Of a DNA stretch of 64,000 nucleotides, positions 27,894 to 36,691 are shown in pieces. Source of the DNA: Streptomyces sp. CB02366 (GTDB taxonomy: Bacteria > Actinomycetota > Actinomycetes > Streptomycetales > Streptomycetaceae); the NCBI RefSeq assembly GCF_001905905.1, contig NZ_LIVT01000001.1, positions 603,952 to 667,951 on the forward strand, given 5' to 3'. The notes under the pieces are model-generated. The model made no database searches, was not told where the DNA came from, and saw only the letters and a program-made list of their open reading frames with translations. Each line of letters starts with the position of its first letter. The stretch's first letter is position 1. A program made the translations under genes and the position numbers.

Positions 27894-29312
27894 ATGCGGA
27901 GATCAACGGTCTGGACACGCGGGTGGGGGACGGCGGCGCTCATATGCGCGGCGGCGGTGGTCCTGCTTCCCGTCGTACGGTTCACCGCCACGACGCCGCG
28001 CCTCGACATGCTGGTCGCGATGGCGGCGGCACTCGTGTGCGGCCTGGGGTGGGTGGCGGCCACCTTCCGGGCGCCCGTACTGGAGCCGGGCTCACTCGAC
28101 CCCGGAGTCGACGAGCAGCTCCCACCGATCCCCTCGGTGCTCCCCCGGCCCTTCCCCGTCCCGTTGGGCCCCGCGGTCGCCCTGGCGCTCGCCGTCACCG
28201 CCGTCGCCTCGGCCTCCCTGGTGGGACTGCGGCCGGACGGCGCCCAGGGCGCGGCGCTCGACGCGATCCAACGGGCGCAGCCGCGGGTGTCGACCGGGAC
28301 CGTCGTCCAGGCCGGCGAAGGTGAGCCCACCGGGGTCGGCAAGGGCAGGCGCGGCGCCTACTACTTCGCCGATCTGCGGGTCGAACTGGCCGACGGCACG
28401 GTGCTCGCCGTGGACCGCGGGATCGTCGGCTCGTCGCCGGAGGAGGGCATGGACGTCCGGGTCCTGCACGCGCCGGGCCGCCCCGGGCTCGGCGGGTGGG
28501 TGGACGACGGCGTGGACATCTCGTCGTACCTCTCGCCCTGGTACGTGCCGCTGGAGGGCGGGACGCTGATGCCGTTCGCGGTTCTGCTGTTCGCGGCGTG
28601 CTGGGCGAGCGCCGGGCTCGTGAACTCGGAGCGCGTCTCCGCGTACGGTCCGCGCAGGCTGCTGACCGAGGACGCCGCGGCGGGGGAGGTCAACGCCGGA
28701 TATGTGGACCGGCTGACCGCCGTCCACGAAGCGCACACCACGGTCGGCGGCCGGGCCGGCAGCACCAAGGTGGTCGACAGAGTCTGGTTGAGCGCCGACG
28801 TCGACGAGGTCAGGGGGCTCGAACTCCGTGTCGACGGCACCGACGTTCTCGCCCTGGCGACGGAGTTCGGCGAGACGACGGGCTGGCTGCTCTGGGCCCG
28901 GCGCTGGAACATGGTGAACGGCACGGACCCGGTTCCGATGGTCTTCGTCGCCCCCGACGGCCGGAGCTTCACCTGCTCCGTTCTCCGCTCCCACATGCGC
29001 CGTCTGACCGATGCCGCCCCGGTGACGTGGGAGGCGACCACCCCCGGCGCGGCGGCCCGGCCCTGGGAGGGCGTCTGCCGCACCTCCCCCGGCGTCCGGC
29101 TCACCGTGGTCGGGCTGTACGCGGTGGTCGGGGCGTCGCTGCTCCCGGCCCTGACCGGGAACGCCGGCCACCTCACCGGCTACCTCCCGCTCGCCCTCGC
29201 GTCCGCCGCCTCCGTCCTGACGGCCGTGCTCGTGGCTCCCGCCTGGCGCCGCACCCTGCCGCTTCCGGGCTGGGAGCGGCGGAGGACACGGGACGCACGC
29301 GTGCCCGCCTGA
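27894..29312 (+). CDS. Large membrane protein of unknown function
   Basis: This 472-residue protein has membrane helices near 12-30, 37-55, 95-115, 225-245, 400-420 and 425-445. Between them is a long extracytoplasmic or cytoplasmic domain (about 255-395). Mid-domain sequence RRGAYYFADLRVELADGTVLAVDRG looks like a beta-sandwich similar to proteins with DUF3592-like topology. I cannot name the family. ATG 27894 is used; a TTG six codons upstream is possible. Its base composition is slightly less extreme than that of neighbours, compatible with accessory status. Confidence 0.7.
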   Translation: MRRSTVWTRGWGTAALICAAAVVLLPVVRFTATTPRLDMLVAMAAALVCGLGWVAATFRAPVLEPGSLDPGVDEQLPPIPSVLPRPFPVPLGPAVALALAVTAVASASLVGLRPDGAQGAALDAIQRAQPRVSTGTVVQAGEGEPTGVGKGRRGAYYFADLRVELADGTVLAVDRGIVGSSPEEGMDVRVLHAPGRPGLGGWVDDGVDISSYLSPWYVPLEGGTLMPFAVLLFAACWASAGLVNSERVSAYGPRRLLTEDAAAGEVNAGYVDRLTAVHEAHTTVGGRAGSTKVVDRVWLSADVDEVRGLELRVDGTDVLALATEFGETTGWLLWARRWNMVNGTDPVPMVFVAPDGRSFTCSVLRSHMRRLTDAAPVTWEATTPGAAARPWEGVCRTSPGVRLTVVGLYAVVGASLLPALTGNAGHLTGYLPLALASAASVLTAVLVAPAWRRTLPLPGWERRRTRDARVPA

Positions 29313-29331
29313 CACGACGACCGGCCGTCGG

Positions 29332-30303
29332 CTACCGCCGGCGCAGGTCCGCCACCCGGGCGCGTTCGCCGGACGACGCCTGGTCGGACAGCGGGGTGGC
29401 GCTCCGCAGCTGCGGTCCCGGCCCCCCGTTCCGCGTCGTCGTACGCCGCTGCCCCGGCAACGGCATGTCGCGGCGCGGGCGGCGCTCTCCGGGGGGCCCG
29501 TCCCCGCCGGTCGCGTCCGTGTCCGAACCGGCCACCGTGATCTCCACACCCTGGTCGGCCAGGGCCTGGAGCTCGGCGGCGGCCCGCTCGTCGTGGAGCG
29601 GCGGCTCGTCGGTGACCAGACGGGTGATCAGCTCGGTGGGCACCGTCTGGAACATGGTGTCCGAGCCGAGCTTGGTGTGGTCCGCCAGGACGACCACCTC
29701 CGCGGCGGCCTGGACGAGGGCCCGGTCGACGCTGGCCGAGAGCATGTTGGAGGTGGACAGGCCACGCTCCGCGGTGAGGCCGCTCCCGGAGATGAACGCC
29801 CGGGAGACCCGCAGCCCCTGGAGGGACTGCTCGGCCCCGCTGCCCACCAGCGCGTAGTTGCTCCCGCGCAGGGTGCCGCCGGTCATGACGACTTCGACCC
29901 GGTTGGCATGGGCCAACGCCTGGGCCACCAGCAGCGAGTTGGTGACGACGGTCAGACCGGGGACGCGCGCGAGCCGGCGGGCCAGCTCCTGGGTGGTCGT
30001 ACCGGCGCCGACCACGATGGCCTCGCCCTCGCCGACGAGGCCGGCGGCCAGGTCGGCGATCGCGGTCTTCTCCGCGGTGGAGAGATGGGATTTCTGCGGA
30101 AAGCCGGACTCCCGCGTGAAACCGCCCGGCAAGACCGCACCGCCGTGCCGGCGGTCGAGGAGTCCTTCTGCCTCCAGTGCCCGCACGTCCCGCCGTACGG
30201 TCACTTCGGAGGTCTGGACGACGCGGGCGAGCTCACGGAGCGATACCGCCCCGTTGGCGCGCACCATTTCGAGGATCAATTGACGACGTTCTGCAGCGAA
30301 CAC
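29332..30303 (-). CDS. DeoR/GlpR-family transcriptional regulator with extended tail
   Basis: This 323-residue regulator starts with a DeoR helix-turn-helix (about 1-57: RRQLILEMVRANGAVSLRELA, then SEVTVRRDVRALEAEGLLDRRHGGA). A DeoRC sugar-phosphate sensor domain follows (about 75-235), with VGAGTTTQELARRL and LADHTKLG. Family members are about 255 residues; here about 65 additional basic, Gly/Pro/Arg-rich residues follow. It sits next to the nucleoside-catabolism block, so deoxyribose-5-phosphate or a related sugar phosphate may be its effector, but that is inference. GTG start; ribosome-binding site weak. Confidence 0.88.
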   Translation of the reverse strand: MFAAERRQLILEMVRANGAVSLRELARVVQTSEVTVRRDVRALEAEGLLDRRHGGAVLPGGFTRESGFPQKSHLSTAEKTAIADLAAGLVGEGEAIVVGAGTTTQELARRLARVPGLTVVTNSLLVAQALAHANRVEVVMTGGTLRGSNYALVGSGAEQSLQGLRVSRAFISGSGLTAERGLSTSNMLSASVDRALVQAAAEVVVLADHTKLGSDTMFQTVPTELITRLVTDEPPLHDERAAAELQALADQGVEITVAGSDTDATGGDGPPGERRPRRDMPLPGQRRTTTRNGGPGPQLRSATPLSDQASSGERARVADLRRR

Positions 30304-30374
30304 GGAACTGACAGTAACGTGCCCGTCGCTGGGTTTTCAGCAGTTTGCACCGAATAACAGAAGTTGTACTTCAC

Positions 30375-30404
30375 AGGGGCCTCCCAGTGGTATAGGAGGC
30401 CCCT
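30375..30404 (-). terminator. Terminator after lpdA
   Basis: A perfect 10-bp stem (AGGGGCCTCC and complement) with a 10-base loop lies downstream of the quinone reductase gene on the minus strand and upstream of the DeoR gene start. Confidence 0.75.
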
Positions 30405-30489
30405 TGGTCGGTCAGGGGTGATCACGGACGGCTTCCAGCGCCGTCCGGGCTGCCTGGGGCTGCCGGGGATCGTCCGGTTCCCCGGCCCC

Positions 30490-31929
30490 TCAGCCCTCGC
30501 CGGTGAGCTTGCGGGTGTGCAACTGCCGGGCCACTTCGGCGATCGATCCGGACAGGGACGGGTACACGGTGAAGGCGTTCGCGATCTGTTCCACCGTCAT
30601 GTTGTTGTCGACGGCGATCGAGATGGGGTGGATCAGCTCGCTGGCGCGCGGCGCGACGACGCAGCCGCCGACCACGATCCCCGTACCGGGGCGGCAGAAG
30701 ATCTTGACGAAGCCGTCGCGGATGCCCTGCATCTTGGCGCGCGGGTTGCGCAGCAGCGGCAGCTTGACGACCCGCGCCTCGATCCTGCCCGCGTCGACGT
30801 CGGCCTGGCTGTAGCCGACGGTGGCGATCTCCGGGTCGGTGAAGACGTTGGCGGAGACCGCCTTCAGGTTCAGCGGGGCCACCGCGTCGCCGAGGAAGTG
30901 GTACATCGCGATCCGGCCCTGCATCGCGGCCACCGAGGCCAGCGCGAAGATCCCGGTGACGTCGCCGGCGGCGTAGACGCCGGGCGCGCTGGTGCGCGAG
31001 ACCCGGTCGGTGAGGACGTGCCCGGAGTCCTTGAGCCGGACGCCGGCCTCCTCCAGGCCCATGCCCGCGGTGTTCGGGATCGCGCCGACCGCCATCAGGC
31101 AGTGCGAGCCGGTGATGACCCGGCCGTCCGCGAGGGCGACCTCGACCCGGTCGCCGACCCGCTTGGCGGACTGGGCGCGGGAGCGGGCCATGACGTTCAT
31201 CCCGCGCCGCCGGAAGACGTCCTCCAGGACGGCGGCGGCGTCCGGGTCCTCGCCGGGCAGCACCCGGTCGCGGGAGGAGACGAGGGTGACGCGGGAGCCG
31301 AGCGCCTGGTAGGCCCCGGCGAACTCGGCGCCGGTGACGCCGGATCCGACGACGATGAGCTCCTCGGGCAGCTCGTCGAGGTCGTAGACCTGGGTCCAGT
31401 TCAGGATGCGCTCGCCGTCCGGCTTCGCGTCCGGGATCTCCCGGGGGTGGCCGCCGGTCGCTATCAGCACGGCGTCGGCGGTCAGCCGCTCCTCGGTGCC
31501 GTCCGCGGCGGTGACGACGACCTGGCGGGATCCGTCGGCGGCCTGGAGCCCGTCCAGCCGGCCCCGGCCGCGCATCACGCGGGCGCCGGCCCGGGTGACG
31601 GAGGCGGTGATGTCGTGGGACTGGGCGAGCGCGAGGCGCTTGACCCGGCGGTTGACCTTGCCGAGGTCCACGCCGACGACGCGGGCGGCCTGCTCCACGT
31701 GCGGGGTGTCGTCGGCGACGATGATGCCCAGCTCCTCGTAGGAGGAGTCGAAGGTGGTCATCACCTCGGCCGTCGCGATCAGGGTCTTCGACGGCACGCA
31801 GTCGGTGAGGACCGACGCTCCGCCGAGACCGTCGCAGTCGACGACGGTCACCTCCGCACCGAGCTGGGCGCCCACCAGGGCCGCCTCGTAGCCGCCGGGG
31901 CCGCCGCCGATGATCACGATCCGGGTCAC
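30490..31929 (-). CDS. lpdA: NAD(P)H-quinone dehydrogenase (LpdA-type flavoprotein)
   Basis: This 479-residue FAD protein has the pyridine-nucleotide disulfide oxidoreductase fold: an FAD-binding GGGPGGYEAA motif at the N-terminus, an NAD motif VVGSGVTGAEFA, and a C-terminal dimerisation domain. Where lipoamide dehydrogenases have CxxxxC, this protein reads GGASVLTDCVPSK, with one cysteine only, so it is not a disulfide reductase. This matches mycobacterial LpdA (Rv3303c), a quinone reductase. In M. tuberculosis that gene is also near deoD, pmmB, add, deoA and cdd homologues, as here. GTG start with GAGG 12 bases upstream. Confidence 0.9.
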   Translation of the reverse strand: MTRIVIIGGGPGGYEAALVGAQLGAEVTVVDCDGLGGASVLTDCVPSKTLIATAEVMTTFDSSYEELGIIVADDTPHVEQAARVVGVDLGKVNRRVKRLALAQSHDITASVTRAGARVMRGRGRLDGLQAADGSRQVVVTAADGTEERLTADAVLIATGGHPREIPDAKPDGERILNWTQVYDLDELPEELIVVGSGVTGAEFAGAYQALGSRVTLVSSRDRVLPGEDPDAAAVLEDVFRRRGMNVMARSRAQSAKRVGDRVEVALADGRVITGSHCLMAVGAIPNTAGMGLEEAGVRLKDSGHVLTDRVSRTSAPGVYAAGDVTGIFALASVAAMQGRIAMYHFLGDAVAPLNLKAVSANVFTDPEIATVGYSQADVDAGRIEARVVKLPLLRNPRAKMQGIRDGFVKIFCRPGTGIVVGGCVVAPRASELIHPISIAVDNNMTVEQIANAFTVYPSLSGSIAEVARQLHTRKLTGEG

Positions 31930-32225
31930 GAAAAGTCCGCCTCGCGTTGGGTTGCCCCGCGGCCGCCCTGCCGCCCCGGCCGGGGGTCCGGGGGATCGCC
32001 CCGGGGGTCTGCAGTACGTACTCCATTGTCCCGCACGCGCCAAGGTGCTTCGCCCCGGGGCCCTCCATACGGGAAAGGAAGCGCCCACCACGCGGGACCG
32101 GACGGCCCGGAGGGCGGGCTCCCGGCGCCGGACGCGGGGGTGCGAACCGTCCTCGTACTGCCCCGACCGGGGCCTTCGTCACAGGAACCGCCTCTCCCGC
32201 GCCCGCCTCCCGTACCCTCGATCCC

Positions 32226-32663
32226 ATGTCGCTCTACGCCGCGTACGCCGGCAACCTCGACGCGCGGCTGATGACCCGCCGCGCCCCGCATTCCCCGATG
32301 CGCAGCACCGGCTGGCTCAACGGCTGGCGGCTGACCTTCGGCGGGGAGCAGATGGGCTGGGAGGGCGCGCTGGCCACCGTGGTGGAGGCGCCGCGCTCCC
32401 AGGTCTTCGTCGCGCTGTACGACCTGGCCCCGATGGACGAGGACTCCATGGACCGCTGGGAGGGCGTCGGCCTGGACGTCTACCGGCGCATGCGCATCCG
32501 GGTGCACACCCTGGACGGCGAGGAGCCGGCCTGGATCTACGTGCTGAACGGGTACGAGGGCGGTCTGCCCTCGGCGCGCTACCTGGGGGAGATCGCGGAC
32601 GCCGCGGAATCCGCCGGCGCGCCCCACGACTATGTGATGGAGCTCCGCAAGCGCCCCTGCTGA
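32226..32663 (+). CDS. Gamma-glutamylcyclotransferase-like protein
   Basis: This 145-residue protein belongs to the GGCT-like fold. The glycine-rich opening is [10 protein letters not shown] (YGSN-type substrate loop). A catalytic-type glutamate is in DRWEGV (about 74-79), and the protein ends [10 protein letters not shown]. The family cleaves gamma-glutamyl compounds to 5-oxoproline, but many bacterial members are uncharacterised. It is divergent from lpdA. Its transcript ends at the repeat-bearing hairpin 32670-32756. Confidence 0.85.
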   Translation: MSLYAAYAGNLDARLMTRRAPHSPMRSTGWLNGWRLTFGGEQMGWEGALATVVEAPRSQVFVALYDLAPMDEDSMDRWEGVGLDVYRRMRIRVHTLDGEEPAWIYVLNGYEGGLPSARYLGEIADAAESAGAPHDYVMELRKRPC

Positions 32664-32669
32664 ACCGGT

Positions 32670-32756
32670 GGGGCCTGTCGTCACCCTGCCGCCTGCCGTC
32701 GTCGTCCGGCAGGCGGCAGGCGGCAGGCGGCAGGCGGCAGGGGGACGACAGGCCCC
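32670..32756 (+). terminator. Terminator hairpin containing a 7-bp tandem repeat
   Basis: The outer 13-bp stem is GGGGCCTGTCGTC (32670-32682) against 32744-32756. A further 15-bp stem pairs 32684-32698 with 32728-32742. The right arm and loop consist of tandem GGCAGGC units, so pairing can slide between registers. Confidence 0.8.
32708..32741. repeat. Heptamer tandem repeat (GGCAGGC x 4.9)
   Basis: Four exact units (32708-32735) plus six bases of a fifth lie inside the terminator hairpin. The left arm has the matching complement for only about two units. Confidence 0.9.
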
Positions 32757-32894
32757 GGGGGCCCGCGCCGAACCCTCTCCGTCCGCCCCGGTCGGGGGCT
32801 TCCGTCCCCGGTCGGCGCCGTGGCCGGTCCCCTGGCCCGCACCCCGGTCGTGCGAAAGTACGAAGACCTCCCCGGCCTCTTTGCGCCGGGGCAT

Positions 32895-32906
32895 CTACGC
32901 GCGTAG
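32895..32906. promoter_or_regulatory. Nucleoside-regulon operator, site A (before PNP)
   Basis: A perfect 12-bp palindrome CTACGCGCGTAG ends 25 bases before the PNP start. The same palindrome occurs before deoC and add and, with one change, before deoA. Confidence 0.8.
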
Positions 32907-32931
32907 GGATTCAGCGGTTACGCTCATCCGC

Positions 32932-33756
32932 GTGAACGCATCTGTTATTCCGGACAACATCCAGGGCGACCCGCAGGCCGCCGCCGCCGGGGCCGCCGCC
33001 CGCCTGCGCGAGCTGACCGGCGCCGAGACCCATGACGTCGCCCTGGTCATGGGCTCCGGCTGGGCCCCCGCGGGCGAAGCGCTCGGCGTCCCGGAGGCCG
33101 AGTTCCCCGTGACCGAGCTGCCCGGCTTCCCGGCGCCCGCCGTCGAGGGCCACGGCGGCACGGTCCGCTCGTACCGGATCGGCGAGAAGCGCGTGCTGGT
33201 CTTCCTCGGCCGCACGCACTTCTACGAGGGCCGGGGCGTCGCCGCCGTCGCCCACGGGGTCCGTACCGCGGTGGCCGCGGGCTGCCGGACCGTCGTCCTG
33301 ACGAACGGCTGCGGCGGCCTGCGCGAGGGCATGCGTCCGGGGCAGCCGGTGCTGATCAGCGACCACATCAACCTGACGGCCGCCTCCCCGATCATCGGCG
33401 CCAACTTCGTCGACCTGACCGACCTGTACTCGCCGCGGCTGCGCGCGCTGTGCAAGGAGATCGACGAGACCCTGGAAGAGGGCGTGTACGTCCAGTTCCC
33501 CGGCCCGCACTACGAGACCCCGGCCGAGATCAACATGGTCCGGGTCATGGGCGGCGACCTGGTGGGCATGTCCACGGTCCTGGAGGCCATCGCGGCCCGC
33601 GAGGCGGGCGCGGAGGTGCTGGGCCTCTCCCTCGTCACCAACCTGGCGGCGGGCCTCTCCGGAGAACCCCTCAACCACGAGGAGGTCCTCCAGGCCGGCC
33701 GCGACTCGGCGACCCGGATGGGCGCGCTGCTGGCACGGGTGCTGGAACGCATCTAG
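32932..33756 (+). CDS. Purine nucleoside phosphorylase (trimeric type)
   Basis: This 274-residue enzyme splits (deoxy)inosine and (deoxy)guanosine with phosphate to base and (deoxy)ribose-1-phosphate. Motifs of trimeric PNPs: VMGSGWAP (phosphate loop), [57 protein letters not shown] and [12 protein letters not shown] 32932 has no ribosome-binding site, and a -10-like TACGCT lies only 7 bases upstream, so the mRNA may be leaderless. Operator A sits over the promoter. Confidence 0.93.
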   Translation: MNASVIPDNIQGDPQAAAAGAAARLRELTGAETHDVALVMGSGWAPAGEALGVPEAEFPVTELPGFPAPAVEGHGGTVRSYRIGEKRVLVFLGRTHFYEGRGVAAVAHGVRTAVAAGCRTVVLTNGCGGLREGMRPGQPVLISDHINLTAASPIIGANFVDLTDLYSPRLRALCKEIDETLEEGVYVQFPGPHYETPAEINMVRVMGGDLVGMSTVLEAIAAREAGAEVLGLSLVTNLAAGLSGEPLNHEEVLQAGRDSATRMGALLARVLERI

Positions 33757-34073
33757 AGCGGGTTTCGAAAGTCCCGCCTGCTCGGCGGCGTCCGGGCGGA
33801 CGACGCTCCTTCCGCAACACGCCCCGGAGCGTGCCCCGCGGAGCCGGTCCCGGTCCGCCGGGCCCCCCGGGGCGTGCCCGGCGGACCGGGACCGGGCACT
33901 CCGCCCGGGGACGGTCCCACCGGGCGGACGGGCCGGGCGCCGCGCCCGCCCGCCCCGGCCCCTCCCCCGCCGCACCGCCACCGCCCCGTCCCCCGCCGAC
34001 CCGCGCCGCCACCGGCCCGTACCCACCGCCCCGCACCACCGAAGACTTCCGCCCACCCCGAAAGGCGCTCCCC
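33757..34073. other. Gap between PNP and phospho-sugar mutase genes
   Basis: These 317 bases contain a strong terminator (33844-33895) and then C-rich sequence with no recognisable gene. The mutase ribosome-binding site GAAAGG is at 34060-34065. No copy of the CTACGCGCGTAG operator is present here, so the mutase may depend on a separate promoter. Confidence 0.6.
33844..33895 (+). terminator. Terminator after PNP
   Basis: A perfect 20-bp stem (33844-33863 with 33876-33895, CCGGTCCCGGTCCGCCGGGC) with a 12-base loop. Confidence 0.8.
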
Positions 34074-35714
34074 GTGCAGCACGATCTCATCGCACAGGCC
34101 AGGACCTGGCTGGCCGAGGACCCCGATCCCGAGACCCGCGACGAACTGGCCGCGCTGATCGGGGCGGGCGACACCCAGGAGCTGGCCGGCCGTTTCGCGG
34201 GCACGCTCCAGTTCGGCACCGCCGGCCTGCGCGGCGAGCTCGGGGCCGGGCCGATGCGGATGAACCGGTCCGTGGTGATCCGGGCGGCGGCGGGCCTCGC
34301 CGCCTACCTGAAGGCGCAGGGGCAGGAGGGCGGGCTCGTCGTCATCGGCTACGACGCCCGCTACAAGTCCGCCGACTTCGCGCGCGACACCGCGGCCGTG
34401 ATGACCGGCGCGGGGCTCCGCGCCGCCGTGCTGCCGCGCCCGCTCCCCACCCCCGTCCTGGCCTACGCCATACGGCATCTGGGCGCGGTCGCCGGGGTGG
34501 AGGTCACCGCCAGCCACAACCCGCCGCGCGACAACGGCTACAAGGTCTACCTCGGCGACGGTTCGCAGATCGTGCCCCCCGCCGACGGCGAGATCGCGGC
34601 CGCCATCGCCGCGGTCGGCCCGCTGGCGGACGTCGTACGCCCCGAGGACGGCTGGGAGACGCTGGGCGAGGACGTCCTGGACGCCTACCTGGCCCGTACG
34701 GACGCGGTGCTGGCCGCCGGGAGCCCCCGTACGGCCCGGACCGTCTACACGGCGATGCACGGCGTCGGCGCCTCGGTGCTGACCGCGGCGTTCGAGCGGG
34801 CCGGCTTCCCCGCGCCGGTGCTCGTCGCCGAGCAGGCCGAGCCGGACCCGGCGTTCCCCACCGTGGCCTTCCCGAACCCGGAGGAGCCGGGCGCGATGGA
34901 TCTCGCCTTCGCCACCGCGCGCCGGGCCGCGCCCGACCTGGTCATCGCCAACGACCCGGACGCGGACCGCTGCGCCGTCGCCGTGCCCGACGCCTCCGCA
35001 AAGGGCGGCTGGCGGATGCTGCGCGGCGACGAGGTGGGCGCGCTGCTCGCGGCGCACCTGGTGGAGCGGGGCGTCTCCGGCGTGTTCGCGGAGTCGATCG
35101 TGTCGTCGTCGCTGCTGGGCCGGATCGCGGAGCAGGCGGGCCTCGGGTACGAGGAGACGCTGACCGGGTTCAAGTGGATCGCCCGGGTGGAGGGTCTGCG
35201 GTACGGGTACGAGGAGGCGCTCGGCTACTGCGTCGACCCCGAGGGCGTGCGCGACAAGGACGGCATCACCGCCGCCCTGCTCGTCGCCGAGCTGGCTTCC
35301 GTGCTCAAGGAGCGGGGCCGTACGCTGCTCGACCTGCTGGACGACCTGGCGCTCGCCCACGGGCTGCACGCCACCGACCAGCTCTCGGTGCGGGTGGAGG
35401 ACCTGACGGTCATCGCCGACGCCATGACCCGCCTCCGCGAACGGCCGCCGACCGCCCTCGCGGGCCTGGCGGTCACCTCGGCCGAGGACCTGACGCGGGG
35501 CACGGACCGGCTTCCGCCCACGGACGGGCTGCGTTACCACCTGGAGGGCGCCCGGGTGATCGTCCGCCCGAGCGGTACCGAGCCGAAGCTCAAGTGCTAC
35601 CTGGAGGTCGTCGTCCCGGTGGCCGACGCGACCGGGCTGCCCGCCGCGCGGGCCCGGGGGGCGGAGCTGCTCGCCGCCATCAAGCGGGACCTGGCGGCGG
35701 CGGCCGGGATCTGA
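34074..35714 (+). CDS. Phospho-sugar mutase (phosphomannomutase/PGM2 type), possible phosphopentomutase
   Basis: This 546-residue alpha-D-phosphohexomutase has all four domains. The phospho-serine loop is VTASHNPPRDNGYK (about 139-152), the metal loop is NDPDADRCAV (about 297-306), the sugar loop is in GYEEALGYCVD and the phosphate loop is RPSGTEPKLK. Length and sequence fit the PGM2/PmmB group, whose human member is a phosphopentomutase. Lying between PNP and deoC, it would supply the missing step ribose-1-phosphate to ribose-5-phosphate. No separate deoB is present in the window. GTG start with GAAAGG 8 bases upstream. Confidence 0.92.
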   Translation: MQHDLIAQARTWLAEDPDPETRDELAALIGAGDTQELAGRFAGTLQFGTAGLRGELGAGPMRMNRSVVIRAAAGLAAYLKAQGQEGGLVVIGYDARYKSADFARDTAAVMTGAGLRAAVLPRPLPTPVLAYAIRHLGAVAGVEVTASHNPPRDNGYKVYLGDGSQIVPPADGEIAAAIAAVGPLADVVRPEDGWETLGEDVLDAYLARTDAVLAAGSPRTARTVYTAMHGVGASVLTAAFERAGFPAPVLVAEQAEPDPAFPTVAFPNPEEPGAMDLAFATARRAAPDLVIANDPDADRCAVAVPDASAKGGWRMLRGDEVGALLAAHLVERGVSGVFAESIVSSSLLGRIAEQAGLGYEETLTGFKWIARVEGLRYGYEEALGYCVDPEGVRDKDGITAALLVAELASVLKERGRTLLDLLDDLALAHGLHATDQLSVRVEDLTVIADAMTRLRERPPTALAGLAVTSAEDLTRGTDRLPPTDGLRYHLEGARVIVRPSGTEPKLKCYLEVVVPVADATGLPAARARGAELLAAIKRDLAAAAGI

Positions 35715-35726
35715 GACTGCGCGGAG

Positions 35727-35782
35727 CACGGACGGGGGCCGGTCCCGGCGGAGACTTCCGCCGGGACCGGCCCCCGTCCGTG
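35727..35782. terminator. Very long bidirectional terminator
   Basis: A perfect 25-bp stem (35727-35751 with 35758-35782) and 6-base loop lie between the mutase gene and the convergent PH-domain gene. Confidence 0.9.
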
Positions 35783-35827
35783 GGCACGCCGGGAAGTCCC
35801 GGCCGCCGGTGGTTCCCGGAACCCTCG

Positions 35828-36466
35828 TCAGCCCACCGCCCACGCCACCGCGAGCACGACCGCCCCGGCGACGGCCGGGGCCATCACCTCGTACGCCCAG
35901 CGCACCGAGACCGCGGCAGCCCCCTCCGGAGTCGTCCCGCCCGCGCCCTCGGCCAGGTCCCGCAGGTCGCGGACGGTCTGGTCGGCGGAGGCGGTGCGGG
36001 CGGCGGAGTCGCGGACGTCGGCGCTGACCGACGTGCGGCCGTAGGGGTCGTCGTGCGCGGCGCGGGCCGCTGCGCGCGCCGCGCGCTTGCGGGCGCGCAG
36101 CGAGACGGGGATGGCCCAGAGCTGGTACTTCGTGCCGTCCTGGGCGAGCAGTTCGGAGGAGTAGGAGGCGCGCACGTCGGCGACCTCGGTCCAGGGGAGC
36201 AGGATCGTCCGGAACGGGTTGCGGACGCGGACGCGCTCGTCGTTCACGAAGACCGCGGGCCGCAGGGTGAAGGCCACGACCAGGGGTACCACGAGCAGCA
36301 GGGCCCCCGCCGCGAGCCACGGCACGCGGCCCCCGCCCCGGATCATGGCGTCGCCGGCCATCCAGGCGATCAGCAGGAGCAGCAGCACCCCGCAGACCAG
36401 CGCGGAGACGGACCGGTAGGTCCGGTCGGCGTGGGGCGGCTCTGCGGGGGGTGTGGGGCTCGTCAT
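35828..36466 (-). CDS. Membrane protein with bacterial PH domain
   Basis: This 212-residue protein has two N-terminal helices (about 20-40 and 50-68). A small bacterial PH-like domain follows (about 70-120: VNDERVRVRNPFRTILLPWTEVADVRA), typical of bPH_6-type proteins. A charged alanine/arginine helix and a last membrane helix (about 190-210) come next. Function unknown; it is divergent from deoC and ends against the mutase gene. No clear ribosome-binding site before ATG 36466. Confidence 0.75.
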   Translation of the reverse strand: MTSPTPPAEPPHADRTYRSVSALVCGVLLLLLIAWMAGDAMIRGGGRVPWLAAGALLLVVPLVVAFTLRPAVFVNDERVRVRNPFRTILLPWTEVADVRASYSSELLAQDGTKYQLWAIPVSLRARKRAARAAARAAHDDPYGRTSVSADVRDSAARTASADQTVRDLRDLAEGAGGTTPEGAAAVSVRWAYEVMAPAVAGAVVLAVAWAVG

Positions 36467-36660
36467 GGGGCGATTCTGCCTGACGGGCGCGGAAGGCGGT
36501 GGAGCGGCCGTCACGCGGCGGCGCCGCGGAGAGCCGGGGTGGGGCGCCGGGGTGCGGGCCCTGTCGGCGACCGCGTGCCGGACGTACCGGGCGGCGGCGC
36601 GCGGGAGGCGTTCCTGCCGGGTGCGGAACGCCCGGACGAGTCGGCCCCCTGTACAGGTTG

Positions 36661-36672
36661 CTACGCGCGTAG
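36661..36672. promoter_or_regulatory. Nucleoside-regulon operator, site B (before deoC)
   Basis: A perfect CTACGCGCGTAG palindrome. A -10-like TATGCT (36674-36679) abuts it and a -35-like TGTACA is 18 bases upstream, so a bound repressor would block the promoter directly. Confidence 0.8.
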
Positions 36673-36691
36673 ATATGCTCCTCTGGTGACC

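Noticed and set aside
30490..31929. Dihydrolipoamide dehydrogenase
   Set aside because: The redox-active CxxxxC pair is missing (GGASVLTDCVPSK), so a disulfide-reductase role is excluded; the LpdA-type quinone reductase fits better.
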